Shown: positions 1 through 7,670 of the stretch, in pieces
Layout of the letters: the number at the start of each line of letters is the position of its first letter
How positions within the stretch are numbered: position 1 is the first letter of the stretch
Assembly (NCBI GenBank): GCA_041389525.1
Contig: JAWKRR010000028.1
Coordinates: 1-64,000 of the forward strand
Source: JACKFB01 sp041389525
Lineage (GTDB): Bacteria; Myxococcota_A; UBA9042; PHBI01; JACKFB01
Length of the DNA stretch: 64,000 bases
Reading direction: 5' to 3'
Made by a program: the position numbers and the translations under genes
Notes under the pieces: generated by a model
Databases searched by the model: none
Seen by the model: only the letters and a program-made list of their open reading frames with translations
What the model was told of the DNA's origin: nothing

Positions 1-427
1 CGTCCAGCTCGACGAAGGGCAGCCCCAGGGTCGCGGCGACCTCGCGGCCTACCGTGGTCTTGCCGGCGCCGCGCACGCCCAGCAGCGCCAGGACCGGGGG
101 GCGCGCGGGTTGTCCCGCGAGCACGGAGTCGAGCAGCGACTCGGCCCGGTCGAGGCCGGCGGAGTCCAGCAGGGCGAGCCGCGCGCTGAGCCGAGCCACG
201 CGCTCGTCTTGGGGCTGGCGCGATTGGAACAGGCCCGCGAGATCGGCGCCCAGGGCCTCGGCGAGCTGATGAAGCCGCCCGACCGAGATGTTGCCGCGGC
301 CGTTCTCCAGCTCGACGAGGTAGCGCGCGGACAGTCCCGAGGCCTGCGAGAGCGCCTTCACCGTGAGACCGTGGGCTTGGCGCAGACCGCGAACGCGAGA
401 ACCGAGCTCGGTGAGCAGTTCGTCCAT
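1..427 (-). CDS. boxR: BoxR/BzdR-type benzoyl-CoA-responsive regulator (3' part cut by window edge)
   Basis: The gene starts at the ATG complementary to 425-427 and runs off the left edge, so about 142 N-terminal residues are visible. Residues 1 to about 70 form an XRE-type helix-turn-helix (TVKALSQASGLSARYLVELE). A short linker follows. A P-loop domain then begins with GVRGAGKTTVGREVA, which is the start of a shikimate-kinase-like domain. This HTH plus shikimate-kinase fusion is the hallmark of BzdR/BoxR, which in known cases represses benzoate genes and is relieved by benzoyl-CoA bound to the kinase-like domain. Divergence from boxC at 558 supports the assignment strongly. The rest of the kinase-like domain is not visible. 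It probably controls the 428-557 intergenic region and its own transcription. Confidence 0.9.
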   Translation of the reverse strand, partial: MDELLTELGSRVRGLRQAHGLTVKALSQASGLSARYLVELENGRGNISVGRLHQLAEALGADLAGLFQSRQPQDERVARLSARLALLDSAGLDRAESLLDSVLAGQPARPPVLALLGVRGAGKTTVGREVAATLGLPFVELD

Positions 428-557
428 GGCGCCAGCGTAGCGGCGGCGGCCTGCGAGCCGCAAGCACTATAATGCCGACCCGCCCCGATTCGATGCAGTA
501 TGCTGCTTGCGACCCGCGGCGCTTTCGAGTATCCCCGTAAGCACTGGGAGGATCAGG
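428..557. promoter_or_regulatory. divergent boxR-boxC control region
   Basis: This 130-base region separates boxR from boxC. It holds a TATAAT at 468-473, whose complement overlaps a TATAGT reading toward boxR (466-471), but no convincing -35 box was found for either. At 494-511 three TGC half-sites (TGCA, TGCT, TGCG) start every 7 bases, and GCAGTATGCTGC (495-506) is a perfect 12-base palindrome. TGCA-containing repeats are reported operators for BzdR, so this is a reasonable operator candidate, but it is inferred only. A GGGAGGAT ribosome site at 546-553 serves boxC. Confidence 0.4.
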
Positions 558-2216
558 ATGTCTCACGCCGAATCGCCACGGGTCGAGAGCTTCACGCGTC
601 ACCCGGACACCTACCGCCACTGGCGGCTCGCTGTGTCCGACGACATCGCCACGCTGACCATGGACGTCGACGAGAAGGGGTCGCTGGGTGGTCAGCACGA
701 GCTGGTCCTCAACAGCTACGATCTGAGCGTGGACATCGAGCTGGCTGACGCGATCACGCGGCTTCGCTTCGAGTACCCCCAGGTGCGCGTCCTGGTCATC
801 GACAGCGCCAAGGACCGTGTCTTCTGCGCCGGCGCCAACATCCGGATGCTCGCGGCCTCGTCGCACGCGTTCAAGGTGAACTTCTGCAAGTTCACCAACG
901 AGACCCGGTGCAACCTGGAGGACGCGTCGGAGACGGCCGGGCTGAAGAGCCTCGCGGCGCTGCGCGGGACCGCGTCGGGCGGCGGCTACGAGCTGGCGCT
1001 GGCCTGCGACCACATCATGCTGGTGGACGATCGCAGCTCGGCGGTGAGCTTCCCCGAGACCCCGCTGCTGGGTGTGCTGCCCGGCACCGGCGGGCTGACG
1101 CGCTTGGTCGACAAGCGGATGATCCGGCGCGACCGCGCTGACTTCTTCTCGACCACGGCCGAAGGTCTCAAGGGCAAGCGCGCCGTGGACTGGGGATTCG
1201 TCGACGCGCTGGCGCCGCTGTCCCGCTGGGACGAGGCGGTCGCCGAGGCGGCCCGGACCCTGGCGGCTGGCCAAGGCGACGCGCGACCCGATCGGGGCAT
1301 CGCGCTGGACCCGGTCGACCCCGAGGTCACCGACGAGGGCTACGCCTACCGTCACCTCGCCGTGGTCTTCGACCGAGACGAGCGCACGGCGACCGTGACC
1401 CTGCGCGCACCCGAAGACGCTGGCCCGTCGGACCCGGCGGCCATACGCGAGCTCGGCGCGGCCTGGTGGCCGATTCGCGCCTTCCGCGAGCTGGACGACG
1501 CGGTGCTCCGGATGCGGGTCAACGAGGCCGAGATCGGGACCTGGATCCTGCGCACCGAGGGCGACCTGGACACGGTGCTGGCGCTGGACGCCACCCTCGA
1601 ATCGCTCGCTACGGACTGGCTGGTTGGTGAGGCGCGCCACCTGATCCGCCGCACGCTCAAGCGGGTCGAGAACAGCTCACGAAGCCTCATCGCGCTCATC
1701 GAGCCGGGCAGCGCCTTCGCCGGCTCGCTGCTGGAGTTGGCGCTGCTGGCCGACCGCATCTACATGCTCGACGACCCCGACGGCCACGTGGAGATCGCCC
1801 TGTCCGCGCTCAACGGCGGCGCCTACCCGATGGCGAACGGGCTGACGCGGCTGCAGACCCGCTTTCTGGGCGAGCCGGGTCGCGCGACCGAGCTCTTGGA
1901 GCGGCTGGGCGAGCACATGGACACGCCCGAGGCCGACGCCATGGGCCTCGTCACCGACGCCCCCGATGACCTGGACTGGGAAGACACCGTCCGCATCGCC
2001 ATCGAAGAGCGCCGCAGCCTCTCGCCGGACGCCCTGACCGGCATGGAGCAGAACCTGCGCTTCGCCGGCCCCGAGACCTTGGAGACCAAGATCTTCGGTC
2101 GCCTGTCGGCGTGGCAGAACTGGATCTTCCAGCGCCCCAACGCGGTCGGCGACGAGGGCGCGCTGACCCTCTACGGCGACCCGAAGCGACCGAGCTTCGA
2201 CTGGCGTCGCACCTGA
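558..2216 (+). CDS. boxC: BoxC, 2,3-epoxybenzoyl-CoA dihydrolase
   Basis: This 552-residue protein belongs to the crotonase (enoyl-CoA hydratase) superfamily in its long two-module form. In the aerobic CoA-dependent benzoate pathway BoxC opens the ring of 2,3-epoxybenzoyl-CoA to give 3,4-dehydroadipyl-CoA semialdehyde and formate. The N-terminal crotonase module has the oxyanion-hole stretch FCAGANIRML and the GTASGGGYELALACDH segment. Length fits the family (about 550). The ATG at 558 is chosen because GGGAGG lies just upstream; a longer frame back to 507 has no such site. It is followed 63 bases later by boxB and lies divergent to boxR, so pathway membership is firm. Confidence 0.93.
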   Translation: MSHAESPRVESFTRHPDTYRHWRLAVSDDIATLTMDVDEKGSLGGQHELVLNSYDLSVDIELADAITRLRFEYPQVRVLVIDSAKDRVFCAGANIRMLAASSHAFKVNFCKFTNETRCNLEDASETAGLKSLAALRGTASGGGYELALACDHIMLVDDRSSAVSFPETPLLGVLPGTGGLTRLVDKRMIRRDRADFFSTTAEGLKGKRAVDWGFVDALAPLSRWDEAVAEAARTLAAGQGDARPDRGIALDPVDPEVTDEGYAYRHLAVVFDRDERTATVTLRAPEDAGPSDPAAIRELGAAWWPIRAFRELDDAVLRMRVNEAEIGTWILRTEGDLDTVLALDATLESLATDWLVGEARHLIRRTLKRVENSSRSLIALIEPGSAFAGSLLELALLADRIYMLDDPDGHVEIALSALNGGAYPMANGLTRLQTRFLGEPGRATELLERLGEHMDTPEADAMGLVTDAPDDLDWEDTVRIAIEERRSLSPDALTGMEQNLRFAGPETLETKIFGRLSAWQNWIFQRPNAVGDEGALTLYGDPKRPSFDWRRT

Positions 2217-2279
2217 CCAACCCGCGTCCCGCCGTCGTTTCGCACCTGAATTCCGACGCTTAGCCTAAGGAGGCCGCCC

Positions 2280-3695
2280 ATGGCCGGAAACATCACCGAC
2301 GAGCGCATCCCGAACAACGTCGACCTGGGCTCCGACAAGCGCTTGCAGCGCGCCCTGTGCGACTGGCAGCCGAGCTTCGTCGACTGGTGGAAGGACATGG
2401 GGCCGGAGGGTTTCCAGACCTCGGACGTGTACCTGCGCACGGCGGTCAGCGTGCACGCCGGCGGCTGGGCCAACTACGACTACGTGCGCATGCCCGAGTA
2501 CCGCTGGGGCATCTTCCTGGAGCCGCAGGACACGCAGCGCACCATCGGGTTCGGCGACCATCAGGGCGAGGCGGTGTGGCAGTCGGTGCCGGGAGAGTAC
2601 CGGAACATATTGCGACGCATCATCGTCACCCAGGCCGACACCGAGCCCGCCTCGGTCGAGCAGCAGCGCCTGCTGGGCAAGACCGCGCCGAGCCTCTACG
2701 ACCTGCGAAACCTCTTCCAGGTCAACGTCGAGGAGGGCCGCCACCTCTGGGCGATGGTCTACCTGCTGCACAGCTATTTCGGGCGCGACGGGCGTGAAGA
2801 GGCCGAGGAGCTGCTCGACCGGCGCAGCGGCGACGTGGACCACCCGCGCATCCTGCAGGCCTTCAACTACCCGATCACCGACTGGCTGCACTTCTTCTGC
2901 TTCACGATGTTCACCGACCGGGACGGCAAGTTTCAGCTGGGAGCGCTGGCCGAGAGCGCCTTCGACCCGCTGGCGCGCACCACCCGCTTCATGCTGACCG
3001 AGGAGGCGCACCACCTCTTCGTGGGCGACACGGGCGTGGACCGGGTGATTCAGCGCACCGCCGAGCTGATGCGCGAGCACGGAGACGACGGCGTCGTGGC
3101 GGCCGGCGGGATTCCGCTCGAGATCATTCAGCGCTACATCTTCCTGTGGGTGTCACTGTCCATCGACCTCTTCGGGGGCGAGATCAGCTCGAACTCGGCG
3201 GATTATTTCGCGACCGGCATCAAGGGGCGCTGGAAAGAGGACCGTTACGACGAGCACGCGTGCCTGGGGCAGGTCCACGCCATCGAGCGGGTCGTCGACA
3301 ACCGCATCGTGTCCGAGGAAGTGCCGCTGCGAAACGCGATGAACGAGGTGCTGCGCCAGGCCTACCTCGACGACTGCGCCAAGGCCCTGGTCCGCTGGAA
3401 CCGCACGCTGGAGCAGGCCGGCCTCTCGGACCGCGTGACGATGCCCGACCGGAAGTTCCACCGGCACATCGGCATCTACTCCGAGCACCACTTCACGCCA
3501 GACGGGCGGCTCATCGACGAGGCGACGTGGAAGGCGCGCTCGGGCGAGTGGCTGCCGTCGCCGCAGGACGAGGCCTACGTGCGGTCGCTGATGCATCCGG
3601 TCTACGAGCCGGGCAAGGTCGCGGGCTGGATCGCGCCGCCGCGCAAGGGGATCAACGGCCAGCCCCTCGACATGGAGTACGTGCGCTTCGAGTAG
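2280..3695 (+). CDS. boxB: BoxB, benzoyl-CoA 2,3-epoxidase subunit B
   Basis: This 471-residue protein is the diiron oxygenase component that epoxidises benzoyl-CoA with electrons from BoxA. Length matches BoxB homologues. Glu/His pairs in helices consistent with diiron binding are visible: VNVEEGRHLWAMVYLL near residue 150 and LTEEAHHLFVGD near residue 243. A textbook AAGGAGG lies 5-11 bases before the ATG. It follows boxC on the same strand. The reductase partner boxA is not found downstream: the next gene encodes an unrelated exported protein. BoxA and benzoate-CoA ligase must therefore lie left of the window or elsewhere. Confidence 0.94.
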   Translation: MAGNITDERIPNNVDLGSDKRLQRALCDWQPSFVDWWKDMGPEGFQTSDVYLRTAVSVHAGGWANYDYVRMPEYRWGIFLEPQDTQRTIGFGDHQGEAVWQSVPGEYRNILRRIIVTQADTEPASVEQQRLLGKTAPSLYDLRNLFQVNVEEGRHLWAMVYLLHSYFGRDGREEAEELLDRRSGDVDHPRILQAFNYPITDWLHFFCFTMFTDRDGKFQLGALAESAFDPLARTTRFMLTEEAHHLFVGDTGVDRVIQRTAELMREHGDDGVVAAGGIPLEIIQRYIFLWVSLSIDLFGGEISSNSADYFATGIKGRWKEDRYDEHACLGQVHAIERVVDNRIVSEEVPLRNAMNEVLRQAYLDDCAKALVRWNRTLEQAGLSDRVTMPDRKFHRHIGIYSEHHFTPDGRLIDEATWKARSGEWLPSPQDEAYVRSLMHPVYEPGKVAGWIAPPRKGINGQPLDMEYVRFE

Positions 3696-3800
3696 GTGGG
3701 GGCGGGTCGTCGGCTGGATCTCGGGCGGCGCGAGGGGTAGACAGGTCGCGCGTGCCGCCTCCGCGCGGGCGCCCTTCCCTGCCCTCCTCAGGAGCTGCCG

Positions 3801-4604
3801 GTGACTCGGATCGCGACCCTCGGGCTCTGCGCCTGCCTGTTCACGGTGTCCGCTCGGGCCGCCCAGCCCGCGGCCTCGACCGCCGTGCCCCTCGAGCGGG
3901 ACGCCGTGAGCGCGCTGACCAGCTGGCTCAGCGACGTGGCAGGCCACCTCAGCGGCGCGCTGAAGCGCGACACGCCGTCCCAGGCGGCCCTGCTGGCGCT
4001 GGCCCGGGATCGGGGCGAGCTGATCTCCAGCGTGGTCGAGATTCGTCAGGGATTGCCTACGAAAAAGGGGGCCGAGCCACGCACGCACTTCACCGGCGTG
4101 ACCGTGGTCGCGACCGCCTGGTTCGGCATCGTGCCGGTCGCGCGGGCCGAGTTGATGCTGTGGGTGGCCAAGGGCGAGCTGCGCGTGCTCCGGTTCCGCA
4201 GGCAGACCGCGCCCATGCGGGCGTTCCTCGAGCGGCGCGGGCCCACGCGCGAGGACGCCCCGGGGAAGGCGCTGGCGACCTTGGTGGACCAGGTCCTCGC
4301 GGCCTCGACGAGCGGTCGCTGCGACACGCTGCCGCTGCTCAGCGTCGCTGACGTGCGCGCGGCGTCGCCCAACCACAGCCTGCCGCCGCAGTCGACGCGC
4401 GAGGTGATGGAGCGCTTCGCGGCCGAGGCGAAGGCGACCTGCGAGTCTCTGGCGGGGACCCCCTTTCACCGGGGAAGCTACGGCGTCATCGAGCTGTCCG
4501 GCGTGCTCGCCATGGGCAAAGAGCGCGGGCGGCCCTTCAACCTGACCCTGACCACCTCGACCGAGGGCGCGTTGCAGCTCGGGACCCTCTCGCCGCCGCA
4601 GTGA
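3801..4604 (+). CDS. exported protein of unknown function
   Basis: This 267-residue protein has a GTG start preceded by CAGGAG at 3788-3793. A Sec-type signal peptide is visible (residues 1-20, predicted cleavage after SARA). The mature part has a charged middle and no recognised motif, membrane segment or Cys-rich region. Two stretches (TRTHFTGVTVVATAWFGIVP-like near residue 95 and the C-terminal GVIELSGVLAMGKERGRPFN) look like beta-strand-rich domains, but no family is assigned. It sits 105 bases after boxB and ends 24 bases from a convergent gene. Co-transcription with box is possible but not shown. Confidence 0.7.
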   Translation: MTRIATLGLCACLFTVSARAAQPAASTAVPLERDAVSALTSWLSDVAGHLSGALKRDTPSQAALLALARDRGELISSVVEIRQGLPTKKGAEPRTHFTGVTVVATAWFGIVPVARAELMLWVAKGELRVLRFRRQTAPMRAFLERRGPTREDAPGKALATLVDQVLAASTSGRCDTLPLLSVADVRAASPNHSLPPQSTREVMERFAAEAKATCESLAGTPFHRGSYGVIELSGVLAMGKERGRPFNLTLTTSTEGALQLGTLSPPQ

Positions 4605-4628
4605 GCGGGCGGCGAGAGGAGCGAGCGC

Positions 4629-7481
4629 CTACTTGAGGTCGCCGCTGATGACCACGTAGCCCTGGTCCTTGGTGACGTCGAGGTCGCCAAGCTCGAAGGA
4701 CAGGCCGGCCGGCAGCCCGGGGACCAGCCCGCCGAGGTCGATGGCCGGCAGCGCGATGGGGCCGAAGGTCTGGCCGGCCAGGAAGCTGCCCAGGAGGCCG
4801 CCGAGCTGGTTCTCCAAGAGGTCGCGCACGTCGAAGAGGCCGAGCACGTCCTCGGTCGAGCTGATGACCTCGACGTCGAAGAACTCGAACTGGCCGACCG
4901 TGACGCTGAGGCCGTCAGCGCCGCCGCTGAAGACCAGCGGGATGGCGAGGTCGACGTAGATCTCGGCCTCGAGCGGAGCGCCGAGCAGGTCGCCGGAGAC
5001 GAAGGCGTGCATGTCGCCGATCTGGGCGGTGATGATGCCGCCCTTGGCCGAGCAGTCGTTGATGATCGGCGTCAGCAGGAAGTCGACGTCCAGCAGCAGG
5101 TCGTCGAGGTTGATGGGCAGCCCGCCGATGCCGCCGCCGCCGCCGCCGAGGAGGCCGCCGAAGTCGAGGGGTCCGTTGAGGAAGCTCGACCACCACACCG
5201 CGAAGAGGGCGGAGTTGATGGCGTCGGTCTTGATGGCGCCGCCGATCGTGTTGTCCCAGCCGTAGGTGAAGTCGGCGACCGTGCCGGTCAGGCAGCCGTC
5301 GCGCTGGATGGCGCCCAGCGGCTCGCGGGTCACGCCCTTGTCCGCGTAGAAGCCGAGGCTCAGCCCGACCTGGCCACCGTCGTCGGTGAACTGGACGCTG
5401 GTGAGGTCCGTGTAGATGTCGAGCGCGATGGGTTCGGGCTTCGGTCCGAGCAGCTCGGGCAGGTCGATGCTGGTCTCGAGCTGCAGGGCGAGCAGGAGAT
5501 CCTTGAGGATTCCGTCGACGAAGTCCTGGATGAAGGGCTCGATGAGATCGATGACGAAGGGCAGCAGCTGAGAGGTGATCGGGTCGAGGATCGCGTCGGT
5601 GATCGTCGTCAGGTCGATGAGCTGCGAGAGGGCGAAGGAGAAGTTGTACGGCCCCAGGCCGAGGTTCTGCAGCAGCGCGGGCAGCGACAGGTTGAAGTTG
5701 ATGACGATGTCTTGGATCGGGTCGACCTCGAGCCCGGTGATGCCCGTGTCGAACTGCACCAGATCGACCACGAGGTCCGAGCCCGCGGTCTTCTGGATGT
5801 CGATCTTCGGCGCCAGCAGCAGGCTGTCGATGGAGACCTGCGTGTAGAGCGTCGCGGAGCCGGTGATGTTGGTGTCGGCGTTGAGACCGAAGACCGACAG
5901 GCGCAGCAAGACGGGCACCTTGGCCTCGAGCTGCAGCGTCAAGATGAAGGCCTCGTCCACCGCGTCGCCGATCTCGATGGAGGTGTCGATGCCGCCGAGG
6001 CGGCTGTCGATGGTGACCATGGTCGGGCCGATGTCGGTGGGGTCGATGATGGAGGCGGTGACCTGCAGCTGGCCGTCGAGGACGACCGAGATCGGCCCCA
6101 GGTTGAAGTTCTGCTGAAAGAGCGGCAGCGAGACGAGGTTGAAGTTGCCGAAGCCCTGGATGAGCGAGACCAAGTCGAGGTCGCCGAGGAGGACCTCGAG
6201 GATGGTCGCGAGGTCGTTCGGGTGCGCGGGGTCGTGGTCGCCGTCGTCGAGGAAGTCCTGACCGATCAAGAGCTGCAGCCCGTCGTCCTGCTTCACGCCC
6301 TGGACGTTCTTCTCAACGTAGTCGAGGTACTTGGAGCTGTAGGCGAAGGTCGGCGTGAGCTTGGTGAGGTTGCCGAAGCCGTCGGAGGCGTGGGCGTCGA
6401 TGAGGTTGACGCCCCACTTGGGGAGGAGCTGGGTCGTGAAGGACCCGTCCGCCTTCAGCGGCACGTTCTTCCCGTTGATGATGAAGGTGTCGACCTCGCC
6501 GAACGCGTCGACGACGCTGCCCTCGATGGTCATGAAGCCGCCCTGCCCCATGACGGTCTCGCCGCGCTGGGGCCATGGGATGGTGATGACGGGCCCGCTC
6601 TCGTCGCAGGTCAGCGTGAGGTCGTCGGTGAGCGAGTCCCACGGCGCGTCGAGCCGGACGACGAAGGTGTAGTTGCCCTCCGCCTCAAAGCGGACGCGGT
6701 GGATGGCCGGGTCCACCACGAAGATCCCCGGCTGCGGGATGGTGAGCGTGCCGGGCACGTCGGGGATGACGTTGTCGTGGGCGTCGCGGACGATCCAGCT
6801 CAGGGTGGTCTGCAGCCCGATGATGTACGAGTCGCGCATCGGGGTCGCGATGAGCTCGACGCTCGCGGGGTCGCCGTGGGTGACGTCCAGGGTGGCCGGG
6901 ACCACCTCGATGTCGGCGGAGCCGGGCACGGCGCAGCGCACCTCGTACTGGCCGATTTCGCCTGCTGTGATCTGATGATCCGCGATGGACACGCCCTCGT
7001 CGGCGCCCACCTGGGTGGGGCCAGTGACCGTGTTGCCGTAGGCGTCCTCGACCGCGCAGGTCACCGTGGTCTTCTCGAACACCGCGATCTGCGGGCGGTC
7101 GAGGATGGTCGTGACCTTCGCGGGCGCCCCCGCCACCACCACGAGATCGGCGCCCGTGGGGTCGACGAGGTTCAGCTCGGGCGCGGCGCAGATGACCTTG
7201 TAGGTCCCGACCTTGGTCGGCAGCACCTGGGCCGCGTCGACGGTCCGCCCCTCGGCGGGCGTGACCTCGAAGGTCGTGACCGATGGCACGGTCCGGTCGC
7301 GGTCGTCGAACACGGTGCACGTGACGGCGGAGGACTCCCCGGCCGCGATAGACTGGGGCGCCAGCGCTGTGGTCACCCGGTCGGCCACGTTGCCCGACAC
7401 TTTGGATCCGGTGCAGCCCGAAAGCTGGATACACGCCACCAGAGCCAGTGCTGAGCAGAGCACGGCGGAAAGACGAGCCAT
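4629..7481 (-). CDS. large Ig-like-domain lipoprotein of unknown function
   Basis: This 950-residue lipoprotein begins at the ATG complementary to 7479-7481, preceded by GGGAGGGG. The reading frame extends upstream to 8000, but that part is antisense to the helD start region. The signal peptide ends in the lipobox LSGC (Cys23). Residues about 35-340 form three or four bacterial Ig-like modules with paired Cys (AVTCTVFDDRD, YKVICAAPE, TVTCAVEDAYGNTV). Residues about 340-430 form another beta-sandwich. The rest (about 430-950) is a long amphipathic, strand-rich region with few charges and repeated LLxLxL, IxLP and FGPI-type segments, ending GYVVISGDL. That alternation suggests a lipid-contacting or TULIP-like fold, but this is inference. 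Probably anchored in the outer membrane. Confidence 0.8.
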   Translation of the reverse strand: MARLSAVLCSALALVACIQLSGCTGSKVSGNVADRVTTALAPQSIAAGESSAVTCTVFDDRDRTVPSVTTFEVTPAEGRTVDAAQVLPTKVGTYKVICAAPELNLVDPTGADLVVVAGAPAKVTTILDRPQIAVFEKTTVTCAVEDAYGNTVTGPTQVGADEGVSIADHQITAGEIGQYEVRCAVPGSADIEVVPATLDVTHGDPASVELIATPMRDSYIIGLQTTLSWIVRDAHDNVIPDVPGTLTIPQPGIFVVDPAIHRVRFEAEGNYTFVVRLDAPWDSLTDDLTLTCDESGPVITIPWPQRGETVMGQGGFMTIEGSVVDAFGEVDTFIINGKNVPLKADGSFTTQLLPKWGVNLIDAHASDGFGNLTKLTPTFAYSSKYLDYVEKNVQGVKQDDGLQLLIGQDFLDDGDHDPAHPNDLATILEVLLGDLDLVSLIQGFGNFNLVSLPLFQQNFNLGPISVVLDGQLQVTASIIDPTDIGPTMVTIDSRLGGIDTSIEIGDAVDEAFILTLQLEAKVPVLLRLSVFGLNADTNITGSATLYTQVSIDSLLLAPKIDIQKTAGSDLVVDLVQFDTGITGLEVDPIQDIVINFNLSLPALLQNLGLGPYNFSFALSQLIDLTTITDAILDPITSQLLPFVIDLIEPFIQDFVDGILKDLLLALQLETSIDLPELLGPKPEPIALDIYTDLTSVQFTDDGGQVGLSLGFYADKGVTREPLGAIQRDGCLTGTVADFTYGWDNTIGGAIKTDAINSALFAVWWSSFLNGPLDFGGLLGGGGGGIGGLPINLDDLLLDVDFLLTPIINDCSAKGGIITAQIGDMHAFVSGDLLGAPLEAEIYVDLAIPLVFSGGADGLSVTVGQFEFFDVEVISSTEDVLGLFDVRDLLENQLGGLLGSFLAGQTFGPIALPAIDLGGLVPGLPAGLSFELGDLDVTKDQGYVVISGDLK

Positions 7482-7670
7482 CGATCCCCTCCCTAGGCTG
7501 GGCACGCCCGAATGGGGCGTCACGCCGGCGACGGAGGGTAGCATAGCCGGGATGGTCGATTGGAGACGGAAAATCGCGAGGTTGTCGCTCGTTTTTGGGC
7601 GCGCCGCCGCGAGGGTCCGGCCGCCGGTCCTGCTTGCCTCTGTCTCAGGCCCAGCCCATAGTCGGCTGTC

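Noticed and set aside
5007..7454. Long plus-strand open frame of 815 codons
   Set aside because: It is antisense to the Ig-like lipoprotein, has a Val/Asp/Gly/Arg-biased composition typical of shadow frames in very GC-rich DNA, and has no ribosome site.
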